Source of the DNA: Spirochaetia bacterium UBA5763
GTDB taxonomy: Bacteria; Spirochaetota; UBA4802; UBA5550
Assembly: GCA_002418835.1 (NCBI GenBank)
Contig: DIEX01000031.1
Location: 103,217 to 167,216 of the forward strand
Reading direction: 5' to 3'
Length of the DNA: 64,000 nucleotides
This document shows positions 8,526 to 18,635 of the stretch, in pieces. The notes beneath the pieces are model-generated. The model was not told the origin of the DNA, did no database searches, and saw only the letters and a program-made list of their open reading frames with translations. A program made the translations under genes and the position numbers. Positions within the stretch are counted from its first letter, which is position 1, and each line of letters starts with the position of its first letter.

Positions 8526-9611
8526 ATGAAATATTTTTCAATCGTCATATCATCTCTGATAATATTTTTCTCTGTATTAATCCCTTTACAAGCGGACACA
8601 GATGAAAATAACAGCGGAACTCTTACAGAGAATAATGCAGTTATTAATGTATATGCGGCTTATGATGTCTTTTACTGGACAATTGTGCCCAGTATATTCC
8701 AGGATATTATTTATGATAATGATCCATATAAAGTAAAACAGATTGGAATCAGAACCTCTGCTTCTTTTGTGTCACTTGGGCTTGAATATTCCAATACAAC
8801 ATTATCATTTACTGATAATCCATTTTCCGGTAATGGCAATGATAATAAAAATCATTTTGCTGAAATTTTAAAACTTTTTAATGAAATGAGGTTTGGAGCT
8901 TTTTCTCTCTATTTCGCAGCTTCACATCAGGAGTATGTCACAACTGCCAGTTCAGACCAGCCGGATAAAATGTATTATTATACTAAAAATAGCGGGATGG
9001 TTGAACTGGAACAGGATGATGAATTTGAATGGTCTACTAAGTATACAAAATATGAGATGAGGGGGGAGTATAATTTCAGCAGCGGTTCTGTTATTTTTTT
9101 GGGTGCGTCATACATGATGTTTGATGCCCCGACTGAAGTGGAACTCAGCAAAGTTAATTCTCCTGAAACCGGGAGAATAATACTCTTTACTGAAAATGAA
9201 ATAATAGACATACATTTCGGCGTGGTAATTAAAAAACAGAAAGGGAAACATGTTTACAGTCTGTTTTCGGTATCCGGGAGTCTATTGACTTTTTATTATC
9301 CTGAAAGCAGCTATTTTGATATTAATTATAAAAATCCTCTTTCGTTTGATTCATTCTCTATCTCGGGAGTTTATTCTGTAGGGTACTCTCTCAATTTTAC
9401 CGGTTCTAATTTCAGAATAGAAACCGGTATTGGAGCTGATATATCATTCGCTTCATTATCTTATAAGGAATGTGAAGTGAAACAGGATATGGTAACAGCA
9501 GATATTCAGGGAGATCCATATACCTTTTATGCGGGCGAACGGGTTGATCTCGATTTTGACAGAAACGAGATATTCTGGGAGTATTACATAAAAGGTTCAG
9601 TTTTCTTTTAA
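8526..9611 (+). CDS. Secreted, probably outer-membrane beta-barrel protein, unrecognised
   Basis: 361 residues with a clear signal peptide (about 1-23, ending LQADTDE). The mature part is rich in aromatic and alternating residues (VYAAYDVFYW, FGAFSLYFAASHQ, YEMRGEYNFSSGSVIFLGASYMMF) and ends with EIFWEYYIKGSVFF, a terminal phenylalanine as in outer-membrane barrels. I do not recognise the family. Nothing nearby suggests a partner: a decayed stretch lies upstream and a truncated regulator converges downstream. The ribosome binding site is weak (AGGTTGCAACG). Confidence 0.6.
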   Translation: MKYFSIVISSLIIFFSVLIPLQADTDENNSGTLTENNAVINVYAAYDVFYWTIVPSIFQDIIYDNDPYKVKQIGIRTSASFVSLGLEYSNTTLSFTDNPFSGNGNDNKNHFAEILKLFNEMRFGAFSLYFAASHQEYVTTASSDQPDKMYYYTKNSGMVELEQDDEFEWSTKYTKYEMRGEYNFSSGSVIFLGASYMMFDAPTEVELSKVNSPETGRIILFTENEIIDIHFGVVIKKQKGKHVYSLFSVSGSLLTFYYPESSYFDINYKNPLSFDSFSISGVYSVGYSLNFTGSNFRIETGIGADISFASLSYKECEVKQDMVTADIQGDPYTFYAGERVDLDFDRNEIFWEYYIKGSVFF

Positions 9612-9657
9612 TGAGATAGTTTATGAACCTCTGCAAAAGGGCATCGTGATTGCATAA

Positions 9658-10422
9658 TCACCTTTTTTTAAAACTCTGTCTATACTGTTTCGGGCTCATC
9701 CCTTCAGATTTTGAAAATACTGCGCTGAATGCGGTGTTGGTGTTAAATCCCACAGCTATTGCTATTGAAGTTATGGAACGGCCCGGTTCCTCTGTAAGCA
9801 TCTTTTTAGCTTCGTTTATTCTGAAATCATTTATGTATGTATTGAAATTTTTGCGGAACTTCTTGTTGATCAACTCCGAGAGCTGGTGCGGAGTTATGCT
9901 GAGCTCTTCAGCTACAATCTTCAGCGATATATCTTCAGAGGCGAATGCTTTTTCATTTTCCATCATCTGCTGCAGTTCGCTCATAACCTTTTCAATGTCA
10001 AGGTCTTTGATCTTCGATTTTATATAGTGCCGTTTAATGTTCTCAGTTCTGATAACCCTGTTGTAATCGGGGTTCCGCTGTCCGAAAAGGAAAACAGATA
10101 TGAATGTTCCATTAACATATAGAACAGACCATGTAATAAGCTCAGTGGAGAAGAGATCCCCGGTTCCGGTAAAAGCTGTTGAAAGGAATATGTTCAGCGC
10201 GAAAATGTAGCCTGCTTTTGAGACTACATTTTTTGTATCGCTTCTCTTCTCTCTCCATATACCAGTCATGTTTTTAAGAACTGAAAACATGAATAATACA
10301 AGATACAGTTTAGGGAGAAAATAGAGAACCTGCGTTACCTTGAAATAAGCCGGAAGTTTGTCATAAAGCCTAAAGGCTACCTTGTGTTCCCTGATGAAGT
10401 GGGGGACTTCATTACTAAGCAT
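9658..10422 (-). pseudogene. Truncated membrane-anchored AraC-type regulator
   Basis: The frame carries three to four membrane segments and a complete C-terminal AraC helix-turn-helix domain (about residues 150-252: SLKIVAEELSITPHQLSELINK, then SIAIAVGFNTNTAFSAVF). It aligns with the 377-residue protein encoded at 52193-53326, but only from that protein's residue 130 or so onward. The first 16 codons (to about 10375) are simply the antisense of the acyl-CoA synthetase fragment on the other strand. So about 130 N-terminal residues, including several membrane segments and the true start, have been lost. Product probably not made or not functional. Confidence 0.8.
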
Positions 10423-10704
10423 CCCGATGTGGCTCAGGCTCTTGTTGTGGGGCTACCTCACAGGACTAACGTTGATGGAGTTTTTGCATATGTTAAACCT
10501 AAACCGGGAGTAAAGGTGTCACCGGATGATATACATGAACACTGCAAAGGGCTTGCGAGCTATAAAAGGCCTGTTCATGTTGAACTCTGGCCGGAGGATA
10601 AAAGTTTTCACGTTAACCGTGTAGGTAAGATAGATGTACCTGCAATGATTAAAGAAGCTGAACCCCTGGTGGAAAAACTTAAGTCAGCTGGTAAGTGGGA
10701 CTGA
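10384..10704 (+). pseudogene. C-terminal fragment of an AMP-forming acyl-CoA synthetase
   Basis: About 107 codons match the mobile C-terminal domain of ANL-superfamily ligases: HPDVAQALVVGLPHR, VFAYVKPKPG, LASYKRPVHVELW, and NRVGKIDVPAMI with the lysine usually needed for adenylation. The large N-terminal domain is absent; upstream of about 10370 the sequence belongs to the truncated AraC gene. It has no start signal. The original terminator hairpin is still in place just after the stop. Confidence 0.8.
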
Positions 10705-10710
10705 GATATT

Positions 10711-10752
10711 ACAAAATGGAGGCTGGGGTATGAGCCTTAGCCTCCATTTTGT
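10711..10752 (+). terminator. Strong hairpin after the synthetase fragment
   Basis: ACAAAATGGAGGCT and AGCCTCCATTTTGT form a perfect 14-bp stem around a 14-nt loop, followed by TTAAATG. It starts 6 bp past the stop of the synthetase fragment and can also serve the minus-strand amidase gene that ends at 10814. Confidence 0.8.
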
Positions 10753-10813
10753 TTAAATGAAGCCCTGAATCGCTCTTTTATGATCTGTGTCACTGCCGGA
10801 GTTTATCTCTGTA

Positions 10814-12304
10814 TTACAAAACCGGTCTTTTATCAAACCACGGTTTCTCCTTCTCAAGCTGCGCGGCAAGCCTGAAAAGTGTTGCCTCATCGCCGAATCG
10901 GCCGATAAACTGCACACCCACCGGCAGCCCGCTCTCTGTCCAGTGCAGCGGTACAGACATGGCAGGGAGTCCGGACATGTTTACGAACTGTGTAAATGGG
11001 AATTTAACCATATTTACTTCGGCCAGCTTACTGATTGCCCCTGAAGCTTTAATAAGAGAGCCGAGCCGGAGGTTGTTCACTATTGTCACCAGTACACGTT
11101 CTGATGTTTTGAATTTCAATTCACCTACTTTAAATGCCGGTGTTGCTGTAACAGGTGTAAGATAGAGATCGTACTTACGGAAAAAATCACTGAATGAACG
11201 CCCCACGTTGTTCCATGTGCGCCTTGCACTTACAAAGTCCCCGGCGCTGTAAGTCCTCCCCAGGTGCCCCAGGAACCATGTAAGGAGCTCGTAGTTTTTC
11301 ATTTTTCTTCTTTCCCCGGTAAGCTTTTCTATCATGTCAATGTCTGCCGAGACCTCCCCCATGTAAAGCATCATGTAGCTGAAGGCTATTGATGGCCCGT
11401 CAAGTTCAGGCGAATCTTCGGTCACTGTGTGCCCAAGTTTTCTGCATAGTTTTACACTCTCTTCTACGGCTTTAACGCATTCAGGATCAACTTCGCTGTT
11501 ATAGATCGTGGCTGTGTTGAAAGCAATTTTCAGTTTACCCGGTTTTTTCTGTATCTCTTTAATATAAGGGAGTTCAGGGGAGGGGATAATATATGGTGCG
11601 CCATGATCCGGTGCTGAAAGCAGATCAAGTAGTGCTGCGGAGTCCCTGACACTCCTTGTTAGCACGCCTTCGCAGGCGGCCCCCTGCCATACTTCACCGG
11701 CAAATGGCCCCAGGGGGGTACGGCCCCTGGTTGGTTTTATACCGAAGAGGCCGCAGAATGAAGCGGGTATCCGGATTGAGCCTCCGCCGTCATTACCCGA
11801 CGCTGCGTGTACAATCCCTGCTGCAACTGCTGATGCGGAACCTCCGCTTGAACCGCCTGAGGTTCTTTTTCTGTCCCAGGGATTCCTGCATGGGCCATAA
11901 AGTTCCGGTTCTGTGTAACCGGTAAGTGTAAGCTCCGGTACATTGGTCTTTCCGACGATGACCAGACCTGCGTTCCGATATCTCGTTACAACCTCGCTGT
12001 CCCTGTCAGGGATATAATTTTTAAGTGACCTGGAGCCCACAGTATAAGGCACACCTGCAACCCTGTGCAATGCGTCCTTAACAAGAAACGGAACCCCTGT
12101 GAAAGGGCCTTTAGGGAGTTTCCCCTTTGCGGCTTCGCGGGCTGAATCATACATTTTATATATCACGGCATTAAGTGACGGGTTGAGTTTCTCTATTCTT
12201 GAAATAGCCTCTTCACATAACTCTGACGGCTTAATTTTCTTTTTGCTTACGAGATCAGCAAGCCCCAATGCGTCATATTTATCATAATCATTAAAACCGG
12301 TCAT
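10814..12304 (-). CDS. Amidase-signature family amidohydrolase
   Basis: 496 residues, cytoplasmic, hydrolysing a C-N amide bond; the substrate cannot be told from sequence. The Ser-cisSer-Lys triad is visible: Lys76 in LVKDALHR, Ser152/153 in GGSSGG and Ser176 in NDGGGSIRIP. The domain spans almost the whole length, as in GatA, FAAH and nylon-hydrolase relatives. No gatB or gatC is nearby, so it is unlikely to be the tRNA amidotransferase subunit. I chose ATG 12304 because AGGAGG lies 7 nt upstream; a longer frame to 12493 would add a poorly credible leader overlapping the divergent gene. The divergent neighbour is a diguanylate cyclase. Confidence 0.88.
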   Translation of the reverse strand: MTGFNDYDKYDALGLADLVSKKKIKPSELCEEAISRIEKLNPSLNAVIYKMYDSAREAAKGKLPKGPFTGVPFLVKDALHRVAGVPYTVGSRSLKNYIPDRDSEVVTRYRNAGLVIVGKTNVPELTLTGYTEPELYGPCRNPWDRKRTSGGSSGGSASAVAAGIVHAASGNDGGGSIRIPASFCGLFGIKPTRGRTPLGPFAGEVWQGAACEGVLTRSVRDSAALLDLLSAPDHGAPYIIPSPELPYIKEIQKKPGKLKIAFNTATIYNSEVDPECVKAVEESVKLCRKLGHTVTEDSPELDGPSIAFSYMMLYMGEVSADIDMIEKLTGERRKMKNYELLTWFLGHLGRTYSAGDFVSARRTWNNVGRSFSDFFRKYDLYLTPVTATPAFKVGELKFKTSERVLVTIVNNLRLGSLIKASGAISKLAEVNMVKFPFTQFVNMSGLPAMSVPLHWTESGLPVGVQFIGRFGDEATLFRLAAQLEKEKPWFDKRPVL

Positions 12305-12480
12305 ATAATGCCTCCTGATTTTATTTTTTGTAAAAATAGGGATTCTATTTTTTATAATAATCATAGGCCCGGTAAAGATCAAGAAATCACACTCATATGT
12401 AGTAAATTTATCCGGAATTATTATATTGACTGAATAGACTCGTAAATTAATCTTTGCAGAGTTTTTTAACTGGAGACACA

Positions 12481-13635
12481 ATGCAGAATTCATTCAGCAT
12501 ACTGCAGCTTTTCATCGGAAGTTTATACCTTGCAGTGAATCTGATTCTCCTCTATATTTTTCTGACTCCGCGACGTTCCCGTCTCTTCCAGGCTGCTGCA
12601 TTAATAATAACAAGCCTTGTTGTTTATTATCTCTGTTATCCTTATAACGATCTGTTAAATCCGCGCTTTCTGCTTCGGGGCTATATGCTTGGGACTCTGT
12701 TTCTCATACCCTGCGTCCTGATATTTAAAGAATCTCATCAGGCAAAGATCTTTATTTTTTTTATGAATTATTCTTTAACCCAGCTTACTTTTCTTATATT
12801 CATATATCTGGATCAATTCATTAAAACAGGGATACCGAAGCTTTGTATTATGATTGGCCTTAGCCTGGAGCTTGCAGCATTGCCATTGATAAACCGGTGT
12901 TTTAAAGCCCCTGTAAGAGATATTATCAGAACATTGAGCCGTCAGTATCCGGTGTTCACGTTATTTCCAATACTTTCTTTTCTGCTTCTTGCATATTACG
13001 CATTGCAGGGTAATTTTACTGTATCAACATTTATTACGCTGGTTCTTTCTACCATGCTGATTTTTTTTACGTATTACCTGATGTCTGTTTCAATAAAAGC
13101 CACACGACGTCAGCAGGAACTTGAAGTGATTTCGAATACAGACAGCCTTACAGGTATTTCCAACCGGAGGTATATTGAGCGGAGAATCAAAGAAGAGTTT
13201 AGACGTTATCAGAAAACCGGATTTGAATTTGCTGTTATAATAGCAGATATCGATTTCTTTAAAAATATCAATGACAGGTACGGGCATGATTCTGGTGATA
13301 AAATACTCATAGAGATTGTGAAAGACATCAGTAAAGCAGTGCGGAGTAATGATACTGTTGCACGCTGGGGAGGTGAGGAGTTTCTTATTTTACTCCCCGC
13401 GACAAACGGAGAACACGCTGTCAGCTCTGCTGAACGTATAAGAAAAATAATTTCAGAAAACAGGTATGATTGTTCAGGTGATTTAATTCCTGTGACATTA
13501 ACGCTTGGGGTCTCTGTTGCCGTACCGGGTGAGTCAATGGCTGATATGCTTAAAAGGGCTGATGCCGCTCTCTACTATGGAAAGGAGAAAGGGCGGAATT
13601 GTGTAGTAATGTCAGATGATGTTTGCAGGGAATGA
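12481..13635 (+). CDS. Membrane diguanylate cyclase (GGDEF)
   Basis: 384 residues: six or so membrane segments (about 1-195, no clear extracytoplasmic domain) followed by a GGDEF domain (about 215-375) that should make cyclic di-GMP. The active-site motif is GGEEF within VARWGGEEFLILLP, and RSND five residues before it matches the RxxD inhibitory site, so feedback control is likely. DADIDFF-type metal-binding region is seen as IIADIDFFKNIND. Start ATG 12481 has TGGAG 5 nt upstream; an earlier TTG at 12454 is unlikely. It is transcribed divergently from the amidase. Confidence 0.9.
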   Translation: MQNSFSILQLFIGSLYLAVNLILLYIFLTPRRSRLFQAAALIITSLVVYYLCYPYNDLLNPRFLLRGYMLGTLFLIPCVLIFKESHQAKIFIFFMNYSLTQLTFLIFIYLDQFIKTGIPKLCIMIGLSLELAALPLINRCFKAPVRDIIRTLSRQYPVFTLFPILSFLLLAYYALQGNFTVSTFITLVLSTMLIFFTYYLMSVSIKATRRQQELEVISNTDSLTGISNRRYIERRIKEEFRRYQKTGFEFAVIIADIDFFKNINDRYGHDSGDKILIEIVKDISKAVRSNDTVARWGGEEFLILLPATNGEHAVSSAERIRKIISENRYDCSGDLIPVTLTLGVSVAVPGESMADMLKRADAALYYGKEKGRNCVVMSDDVCRE

Positions 13636-13742
13636 AGGATTCTATTTTTTAGTATTCAGTGTCCTGGAGCCGTATTTTTATATTCTTTAATACTGCTGGA
13701 AGTTAATACTAATGATAACACTTAAAAAAATGGAGGAGCGTG

Positions 13743-14030
13743 ATGATTACACTGATTGCAACAATGAAAGTAAAAGAAGGTAAGATGGATGAGGTAAAAG
13801 AGAAACTGAAGGTTATTGTCCCATATGTAAAAAAGACAGAGAGCGGGTGTCTTGAATATATTCCTCATATAGTTAAAAATGAAGATAACATGATTATCTT
13901 TTACGAAAAGTACCGGGATAAAGAAGCTCTTAAAATACACTCTGCAAATTTCATGGAGAATTTTAAAGATGTAATGCCGTTCCTTGAACCGGGGATGGAT
14001 CTTAAAACATGTTTCGAAATTGTTGAATAG
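13743..14030 (+). CDS. YgiN-like ABM-domain monooxygenase
   Basis: 95-residue single ABM (antibiotic biosynthesis monooxygenase) domain: MITLIATMKVKEGK at the start, TESGCLEYIPHIVKNEDN in the middle, IIFYEKYRDKEALKIHSAN and a final FMENFKDVMPFL. Members form ferredoxin-like dimers that oxidise quinols or degrade small reactive compounds; the substrate is unknown here. GGAGGAG lies 6 nt before ATG 13743, which decides the start over the preceding GTG. The gene has no operon partner. Confidence 0.85.
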   Translation: MITLIATMKVKEGKMDEVKEKLKVIVPYVKKTESGCLEYIPHIVKNEDNMIIFYEKYRDKEALKIHSANFMENFKDVMPFLEPGMDLKTCFEIVE

Positions 14031-14202
14031 GTATTCTTTTCTGAGAATATATAGTTATACCGGATTTTAAAATTCTGTATTCGTCATTGCAGTGATTTAA
14101 CAGAATTTGACTTTTATCTGCTTCTGCATTACATTTCATTAATAGATATGGATTGTAAGTCACCAGGCAATTGTAAAAGAAAATAATATCCGGATGTAAC
14201 AT

Positions 14203-16962
14203 TTGGTAAAACTTTTTCTTATATCTCTATTCTTTATCAACAGTGTACCGGTTTCTGTAATAACTGTTGATAAAGAAACTAAACCGCTGCAGTTCGCCCG
14301 CAGCCTTGAATATTATGTGGACGCATCTGACCTTGATCTCTCCGCAATTCGCGATGAAGATTTAAACTGGAAGAAGCCTGACTCCGGCACGCTTAACCTC
14401 GGTTATACCGGATCTGCTGTATGGCTGAAATTTACGATAGACAACCGGAGTGGAGAAGATCTTTTCTTTGAGATTAATAATCCCCAGTTAAACAGGATCG
14501 AATTCTATACCCCTGATTCCAGAGGTGCCTATAACGTAAAATATGCCGGTGACACTTTCCCATTCAGCCAGCGTGAAATCATCGATAAAAATTTTGTTTT
14601 CAGTATCCCATATATAGATGGTGAGGCAACATATTATGTTAAATTGCTTTCAACCTACATAATAGTGTTGTCGCCCGCGATATGGAGGGAAAAGGATAAA
14701 AGTAACAGGTTATTTAAATTGCTCCCTGGGTACTGGTTTTATTTAGGAATTCTTTTCGCGCTGCTATGTTATAATATTCTGATATATATTTCTATCAGAG
14801 AAAGAGAGTACCTTAATCTTATCCTGGTTATTATATCATGGGTAATGTCACAGTTCTGTTCAACAGGATTCGGATTCATGTATATATGGCCGGATTACCC
14901 GGCGATACAGGAAAGGGCATATCCTTTCTTTACTTCATTAATTGGAATTTCTGTTGGTCTTTTTATCAGACAAGTTCTTGAAACAAAGAAAAAGTTCCCT
15001 GTTATCCACTATCTTATATACCTACATCTGATTCCTTATACCATCATTCTTATATACTCTATTTTCGCCGGTGAGAAGGCATATCGATATATTATGTATG
15101 TTCTTCTGTACGGCCCTCCGCTGAACCTTATATGCATTACTTATGCAATGTTTAAAAAAAGCAGGCCTGCAATATTTCTTTTTATAGCTCTCTCAGTAAA
15201 CGTATTGGGGAATGTTATGGCTGCGTTAGTGCATAATAATATTCTGCCAGGCTTTTTTATTGTGATAAGTGGTACCAAGTTCGGATCAGCTTGGCTTGTT
15301 ATTATGTTTTCACTTGCCCTTGCTGATAAAATTAATACTTTCAAAAATCAGCTTCAGAATGCTTACAGGGAGATTGAAAAGAGAGAGGAGGCATACAGAT
15401 CTATATTCAATGGTACCAATGATGCAATATGTATACTCGATTCTGAAAAATCTTGTGTACTGGACGCAAACCGTGCTATGCTTGATATGTTCCAATTGGA
15501 TTATAGAAGTATTAAAGGTAAAAACGCAGATTATTTCAGCGCAACGGATGAAGGTTATTCAGCAAAAAAGGTGAAAGAATACTTAAGAGGGATGACAGAT
15601 GAAAATACAGTTATGTTTGAATGGCTACTCATGAGGAATACAGGTGAGAAAATATGGGCAGATATAACAGCTAAAAAAGTTTTAATAAATGGTGAAAAAA
15701 GGATTATGATTGTAATCCGTGACGTAAGCGAGCGGAAAAAGGCTGAAGATGAGCAGGAAAAGATGCTACATCAGCTTACCCAGGCTCAGAAGATGGAAGC
15801 TGTTGGTACACTTGCCGGTGGTCTTGCTCATGATTTTAATAATATTCTTACCGGTATACTGGGTAGTAGTAATCTTGCGGAGAAACATCTTATTGATGGC
15901 GGTTTAGACAGGAACAGGCTGCTTAAGTATATCAATATAATAAAAGAAGCATCTCTTAAAGCAGCTTCAGTTGTGAAACAGCTCCTTACAATAACAATAA
16001 AAAATGAACTGAAGATAGGGAAGGCAGATTTGAATAATATTATTAAGGATGTCATTGATATATGTGTTAACAGTTTTCCTAAATCAGTTAAAATAATGGT
16101 AAAATATTATGATTGCGATGCTATGATTGATGCGGATATCTCAGGGCTCAATCAGGTGTTCCTGAATATTATGGTTAATGCTTCTCATGCGGTTACAATA
16201 ATGAGGGACAAATCTGAAAATGAAGGGGGTGATATATCACTGAAAATTGATAAACAGTATGCTGATGATCTTTTCTGCAGAATAAATCCCGATGCAGTTA
16301 ATGGATTAAATTATTTCATGGTTTCAGTACAGGATAACGGTTGCGGTATCGATAAAGATAAAATCGGTAAAATATTCGATCCATTTTTTACTACAAAAAG
16401 TGATTCATCCGGAACCGGGCTTGGACTTTCGATGGTATACAGCATAGTAAAAATGCATAATGGCCTTATTAAAGTTTATTCAGAAAAAAATTCGGGAACT
16501 ACTTTTAATGTATATCTGCCGGAAAGCACTTTCGCAGGTAAGGGCGCAGATGTTGAAAAGGAGAGTGTTATACCAGGTCACGGGACAATACTCGTGATAG
16601 ATGATGAAAGTTATGTTAGAACAGTTGCGCATGATATGCTTGAACAGATCGGGTATGATGTTATAACTGAGCCAAACGGACTCTCGGGGATAGAAACCTA
16701 CAGGAGGAATTCCGGTATTGTTGATATGGTGCTCCTTGATGTATCAATGCCCGGACTTTCCGGTATTGATACTTTCAGTGAATTGAGGAAAATTAATCCA
16801 TCCATCAAAATTATAATGTCATCGGGATTCGGCATGGATGAGCGTGTAGGAGCAGTCCTTGGAATGGGGGCTGATTCTTTCATACAGAAACCTTACACAA
16901 ATATCCAGCTTTCGAAAGCAATACATAAAGTTTTGGCTGAGAAAAAAACTGAGAGCGAATAA
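14203..16962 (+). CDS. 7TMR-DISM hybrid histidine kinase with PAS and receiver domains
   Basis: 919 residues. Signal peptide, 7TMR-DISMED2-like extracytoplasmic domain (about 25-165), seven membrane segments (about 175-375), coiled linker, PAS domain (about 395-510), NtrB-like HisKA with His543 in GGLAHDFNNILTG, HATPase (N box NIMVNASHAV, G boxes DNGCGID and GTGLGLSM) and a C-terminal receiver with Asp846 in LLDVSMPG. The receiver has no output domain, so phosphate probably passes to a separate protein. The start appears to be TTG 14203, since no ATG opens the signal peptide and the upstream sequence is stop-rich; the ribosome binding site is poor. Same family as the kinase at 641-3430 but with different output. 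Confidence 0.88.
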   Translation: MVKLFLISLFFINSVPVSVITVDKETKPLQFARSLEYYVDASDLDLSAIRDEDLNWKKPDSGTLNLGYTGSAVWLKFTIDNRSGEDLFFEINNPQLNRIEFYTPDSRGAYNVKYAGDTFPFSQREIIDKNFVFSIPYIDGEATYYVKLLSTYIIVLSPAIWREKDKSNRLFKLLPGYWFYLGILFALLCYNILIYISIREREYLNLILVIISWVMSQFCSTGFGFMYIWPDYPAIQERAYPFFTSLIGISVGLFIRQVLETKKKFPVIHYLIYLHLIPYTIILIYSIFAGEKAYRYIMYVLLYGPPLNLICITYAMFKKSRPAIFLFIALSVNVLGNVMAALVHNNILPGFFIVISGTKFGSAWLVIMFSLALADKINTFKNQLQNAYREIEKREEAYRSIFNGTNDAICILDSEKSCVLDANRAMLDMFQLDYRSIKGKNADYFSATDEGYSAKKVKEYLRGMTDENTVMFEWLLMRNTGEKIWADITAKKVLINGEKRIMIVIRDVSERKKAEDEQEKMLHQLTQAQKMEAVGTLAGGLAHDFNNILTGILGSSNLAEKHLIDGGLDRNRLLKYINIIKEASLKAASVVKQLLTITIKNELKIGKADLNNIIKDVIDICVNSFPKSVKIMVKYYDCDAMIDADISGLNQVFLNIMVNASHAVTIMRDKSENEGGDISLKIDKQYADDLFCRINPDAVNGLNYFMVSVQDNGCGIDKDKIGKIFDPFFTTKSDSSGTGLGLSMVYSIVKMHNGLIKVYSEKNSGTTFNVYLPESTFAGKGADVEKESVIPGHGTILVIDDESYVRTVAHDMLEQIGYDVITEPNGLSGIETYRRNSGIVDMVLLDVSMPGLSGIDTFSELRKINPSIKIIMSSGFGMDERVGAVLGMGADSFIQKPYTNIQLSKAIHKVLAEKKTESE

Positions 16963-16999
16963 ACGCAGCATAATCATATAAAATATATAATTACAAAAG

Positions 17000-17036
17000 A
17001 TTCTACTTCTGTTAAATCAGGTGTAGAATTTTTTTA
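17000..17036. terminator. Bidirectional hairpin between kinase and chemoreceptor genes
   Basis: ATTCTAC and GTAGAAT pair around a 16-nt loop and are followed by seven T. It lies between convergent genes and overlaps the last bases of the minus-strand gene. Confidence 0.6.
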
Positions 17037-18635
17037 ATTATCCAGACCCTTTTTTTCAAGCAATTCCTTCATGCTTCCGGCCCGGTTTTCAAGGCTGGCG
17101 GAAATCCCCTGTATGTCACGCAGATTTCTGGGTACCTCCTCGCCGAGGCTTTTCATCCTTTCCATCCAGTCCACTATCTTCCTGACGAACTCCGCCTGTT
17201 GGTCTGAATAGTTAAGTACATCCTGGGCTGCTTTATCCACCTCTACAGTTGAGGAGTAGAGCACTTTGCTCTCCTGGAATTCCTTATATGTATTATCTTT
17301 AAGCCCTGCCATGAATCCGGCGTTTTCTTTCACGAAAGATATAACCTCGTCCAGGTATTGCGCGAGCCCGTCGATCATTGATGATACATGTTCAATATTG
17401 CTTACGGTATTTTTTATTATCAGCGCAATCTCCTTGGATGAATCCACACTCATGGTGGCAAGCTTCGATATCTCGTCAGCAACAACAGCAAAACCCTTCC
17501 CCTGTTCTCCGGCCCTTGCGGATTCTATTGCGGCATTGAGGGAGAGCAGGTTGGTCTTGTCTGCGATCTCACTGATGGTTTTTGAAATCTCGCCAATTTT
17601 CGCTGAACTGTTTTTCATCTCCCGCATGGAGGCGATTGTATCTCTTATATTCTGTTCTTTTATTGTGGCAAGGTCAAGGGCCTCTTTGGCCCTGCTGCTC
17701 TGTGTTGTACTGTCGTTATGGATGTTCTCCATAAGCATGGATATCTCCTGTATCTTGTTGAAGTTCTCTTCAACAGTGCGGTATTGGAAACCTGATTTGC
17801 TCCGTATCTCTTCAATGCTGTTTGAGATACCGGCGGAGATATTCATTACCTCACCCATGAGGCGCGTATGTTCATTTATAATCACATCAATCTTTTCGCT
17901 GGAGTTAATAAGCCCCCTGCTTTCGGATATAAGCTGCTGTGCTGTATCATCAACTGTATTAAGGAGGCCCAGAGTGCGCATCTGTTCATCTTGAATGATT
18001 CTCCTCTGCTGGTAGTCCTTGCGCAGATAAAATTCAATGGTGAAACAGGCAAGAACTCCGACTACGTTGGCTGAAATGAAAAAGAAGTTGTTATTGATAA
18101 ACATGGCAAGGTCGTTGTTCTCCAGCCCCCCGGCGAGGCGTTTGTTTATAATTATCTCAACCGTTATATACACTGCCTGTACTATTAATGATGATACAAA
18201 CGCGTTCATTACCCGGAGCCTGCTGAGGGTGTAAAACCAGATTATAACAAGAAAGAGCCCGCTGAAATAAAAATTATATCCAAGCTCGTGCGGTCTTGCT
18301 ATCCCTATCATCACTATTATCCATACTCCCAGGTTTATACCTATGAATGAAAGAACGAACTGGTTATATTTTCTGAAAAATTCCGTAAATGATAGAAATA
18401 TGCAGGCAATAAGGAGAGGAATTACTATGGCAAAGCGTATCAGCCAGATTATTTTTTTGGAAGCCGGGACAATAAGGATGTCAAGAAGCCCGAATGTTCC
18501 GTAGAGTATAATCGCCAGCAACAGCGAGATCCTCATTATCATGATGCTCTTGTTAAAGTAATCATCAAGGAAGAGCGGTTCTGTCTTTTCGTCAAATTTA
18601 AGTTTAAGGTTATCCAGGGAAAATTTTTTTACCAT
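17034..18635 (-). CDS. Methyl-accepting chemotaxis protein without large periplasmic domain
   Basis: 533 residues. Six hydrophobic segments in the first 210 residues (about 30-55, 60-80, 90-110, 118-135, 140-160, 185-205) form an integral membrane sensor; no HAMP is evident. The C-terminal cytoplasmic rod ends in the conserved hairpin tip ISEIADKTNLLSLNAAIESA followed by GFAVVADEISKLA, which binds CheA and CheW. It should feed an envelope or membrane-energy signal into chemotaxis. No che genes are nearby. Start ATG is followed by VKKFSLDNLKLKF. Confidence 0.9.
   Translation of the reverse strand: MVKKFSLDNLKLKFDEKTEPLFLDDYFNKSIMIMRISLLLAIILYGTFGLLDILIVPASKKIIWLIRFAIVIPLLIACIFLSFTEFFRKYNQFVLSFIGINLGVWIIVMIGIARPHELGYNFYFSGLFLVIIWFYTLSRLRVMNAFVSSLIVQAVYITVEIIINKRLAGGLENNDLAMFINNNFFFISANVVGVLACFTIEFYLRKDYQQRRIIQDEQMRTLGLLNTVDDTAQQLISESRGLINSSEKIDVIINEHTRLMGEVMNISAGISNSIEEIRSKSGFQYRTVEENFNKIQEISMLMENIHNDSTTQSSRAKEALDLATIKEQNIRDTIASMREMKNSSAKIGEISKTISEIADKTNLLSLNAAIESARAGEQGKGFAVVADEISKLATMSVDSSKEIALIIKNTVSNIEHVSSMIDGLAQYLDEVISFVKENAGFMAGLKDNTYKEFQESKVLYSSTVEVDKAAQDVLNYSDQQAEFVRKIVDWMERMKSLGEEVPRNLRDIQGISASLENRAGSMKELLEKKGLDN

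Noticed and set aside
11656..11925. Plus-strand open frame inside the amidase region
   Set aside because: It is the antisense of the conserved amidase-signature block and has no independent sequence support.
10814..12304. GatA subunit of the tRNA amidotransferase
   Set aside because: No gatB or gatC nearby; a stand-alone amidase is the safer call.
12454..12493. Overlapping starts of the amidase and the diguanylate cyclase
   Set aside because: Both longer starts lack ribosome binding sites; starts at 12304 and 12481 have good ones and remove the overlap.
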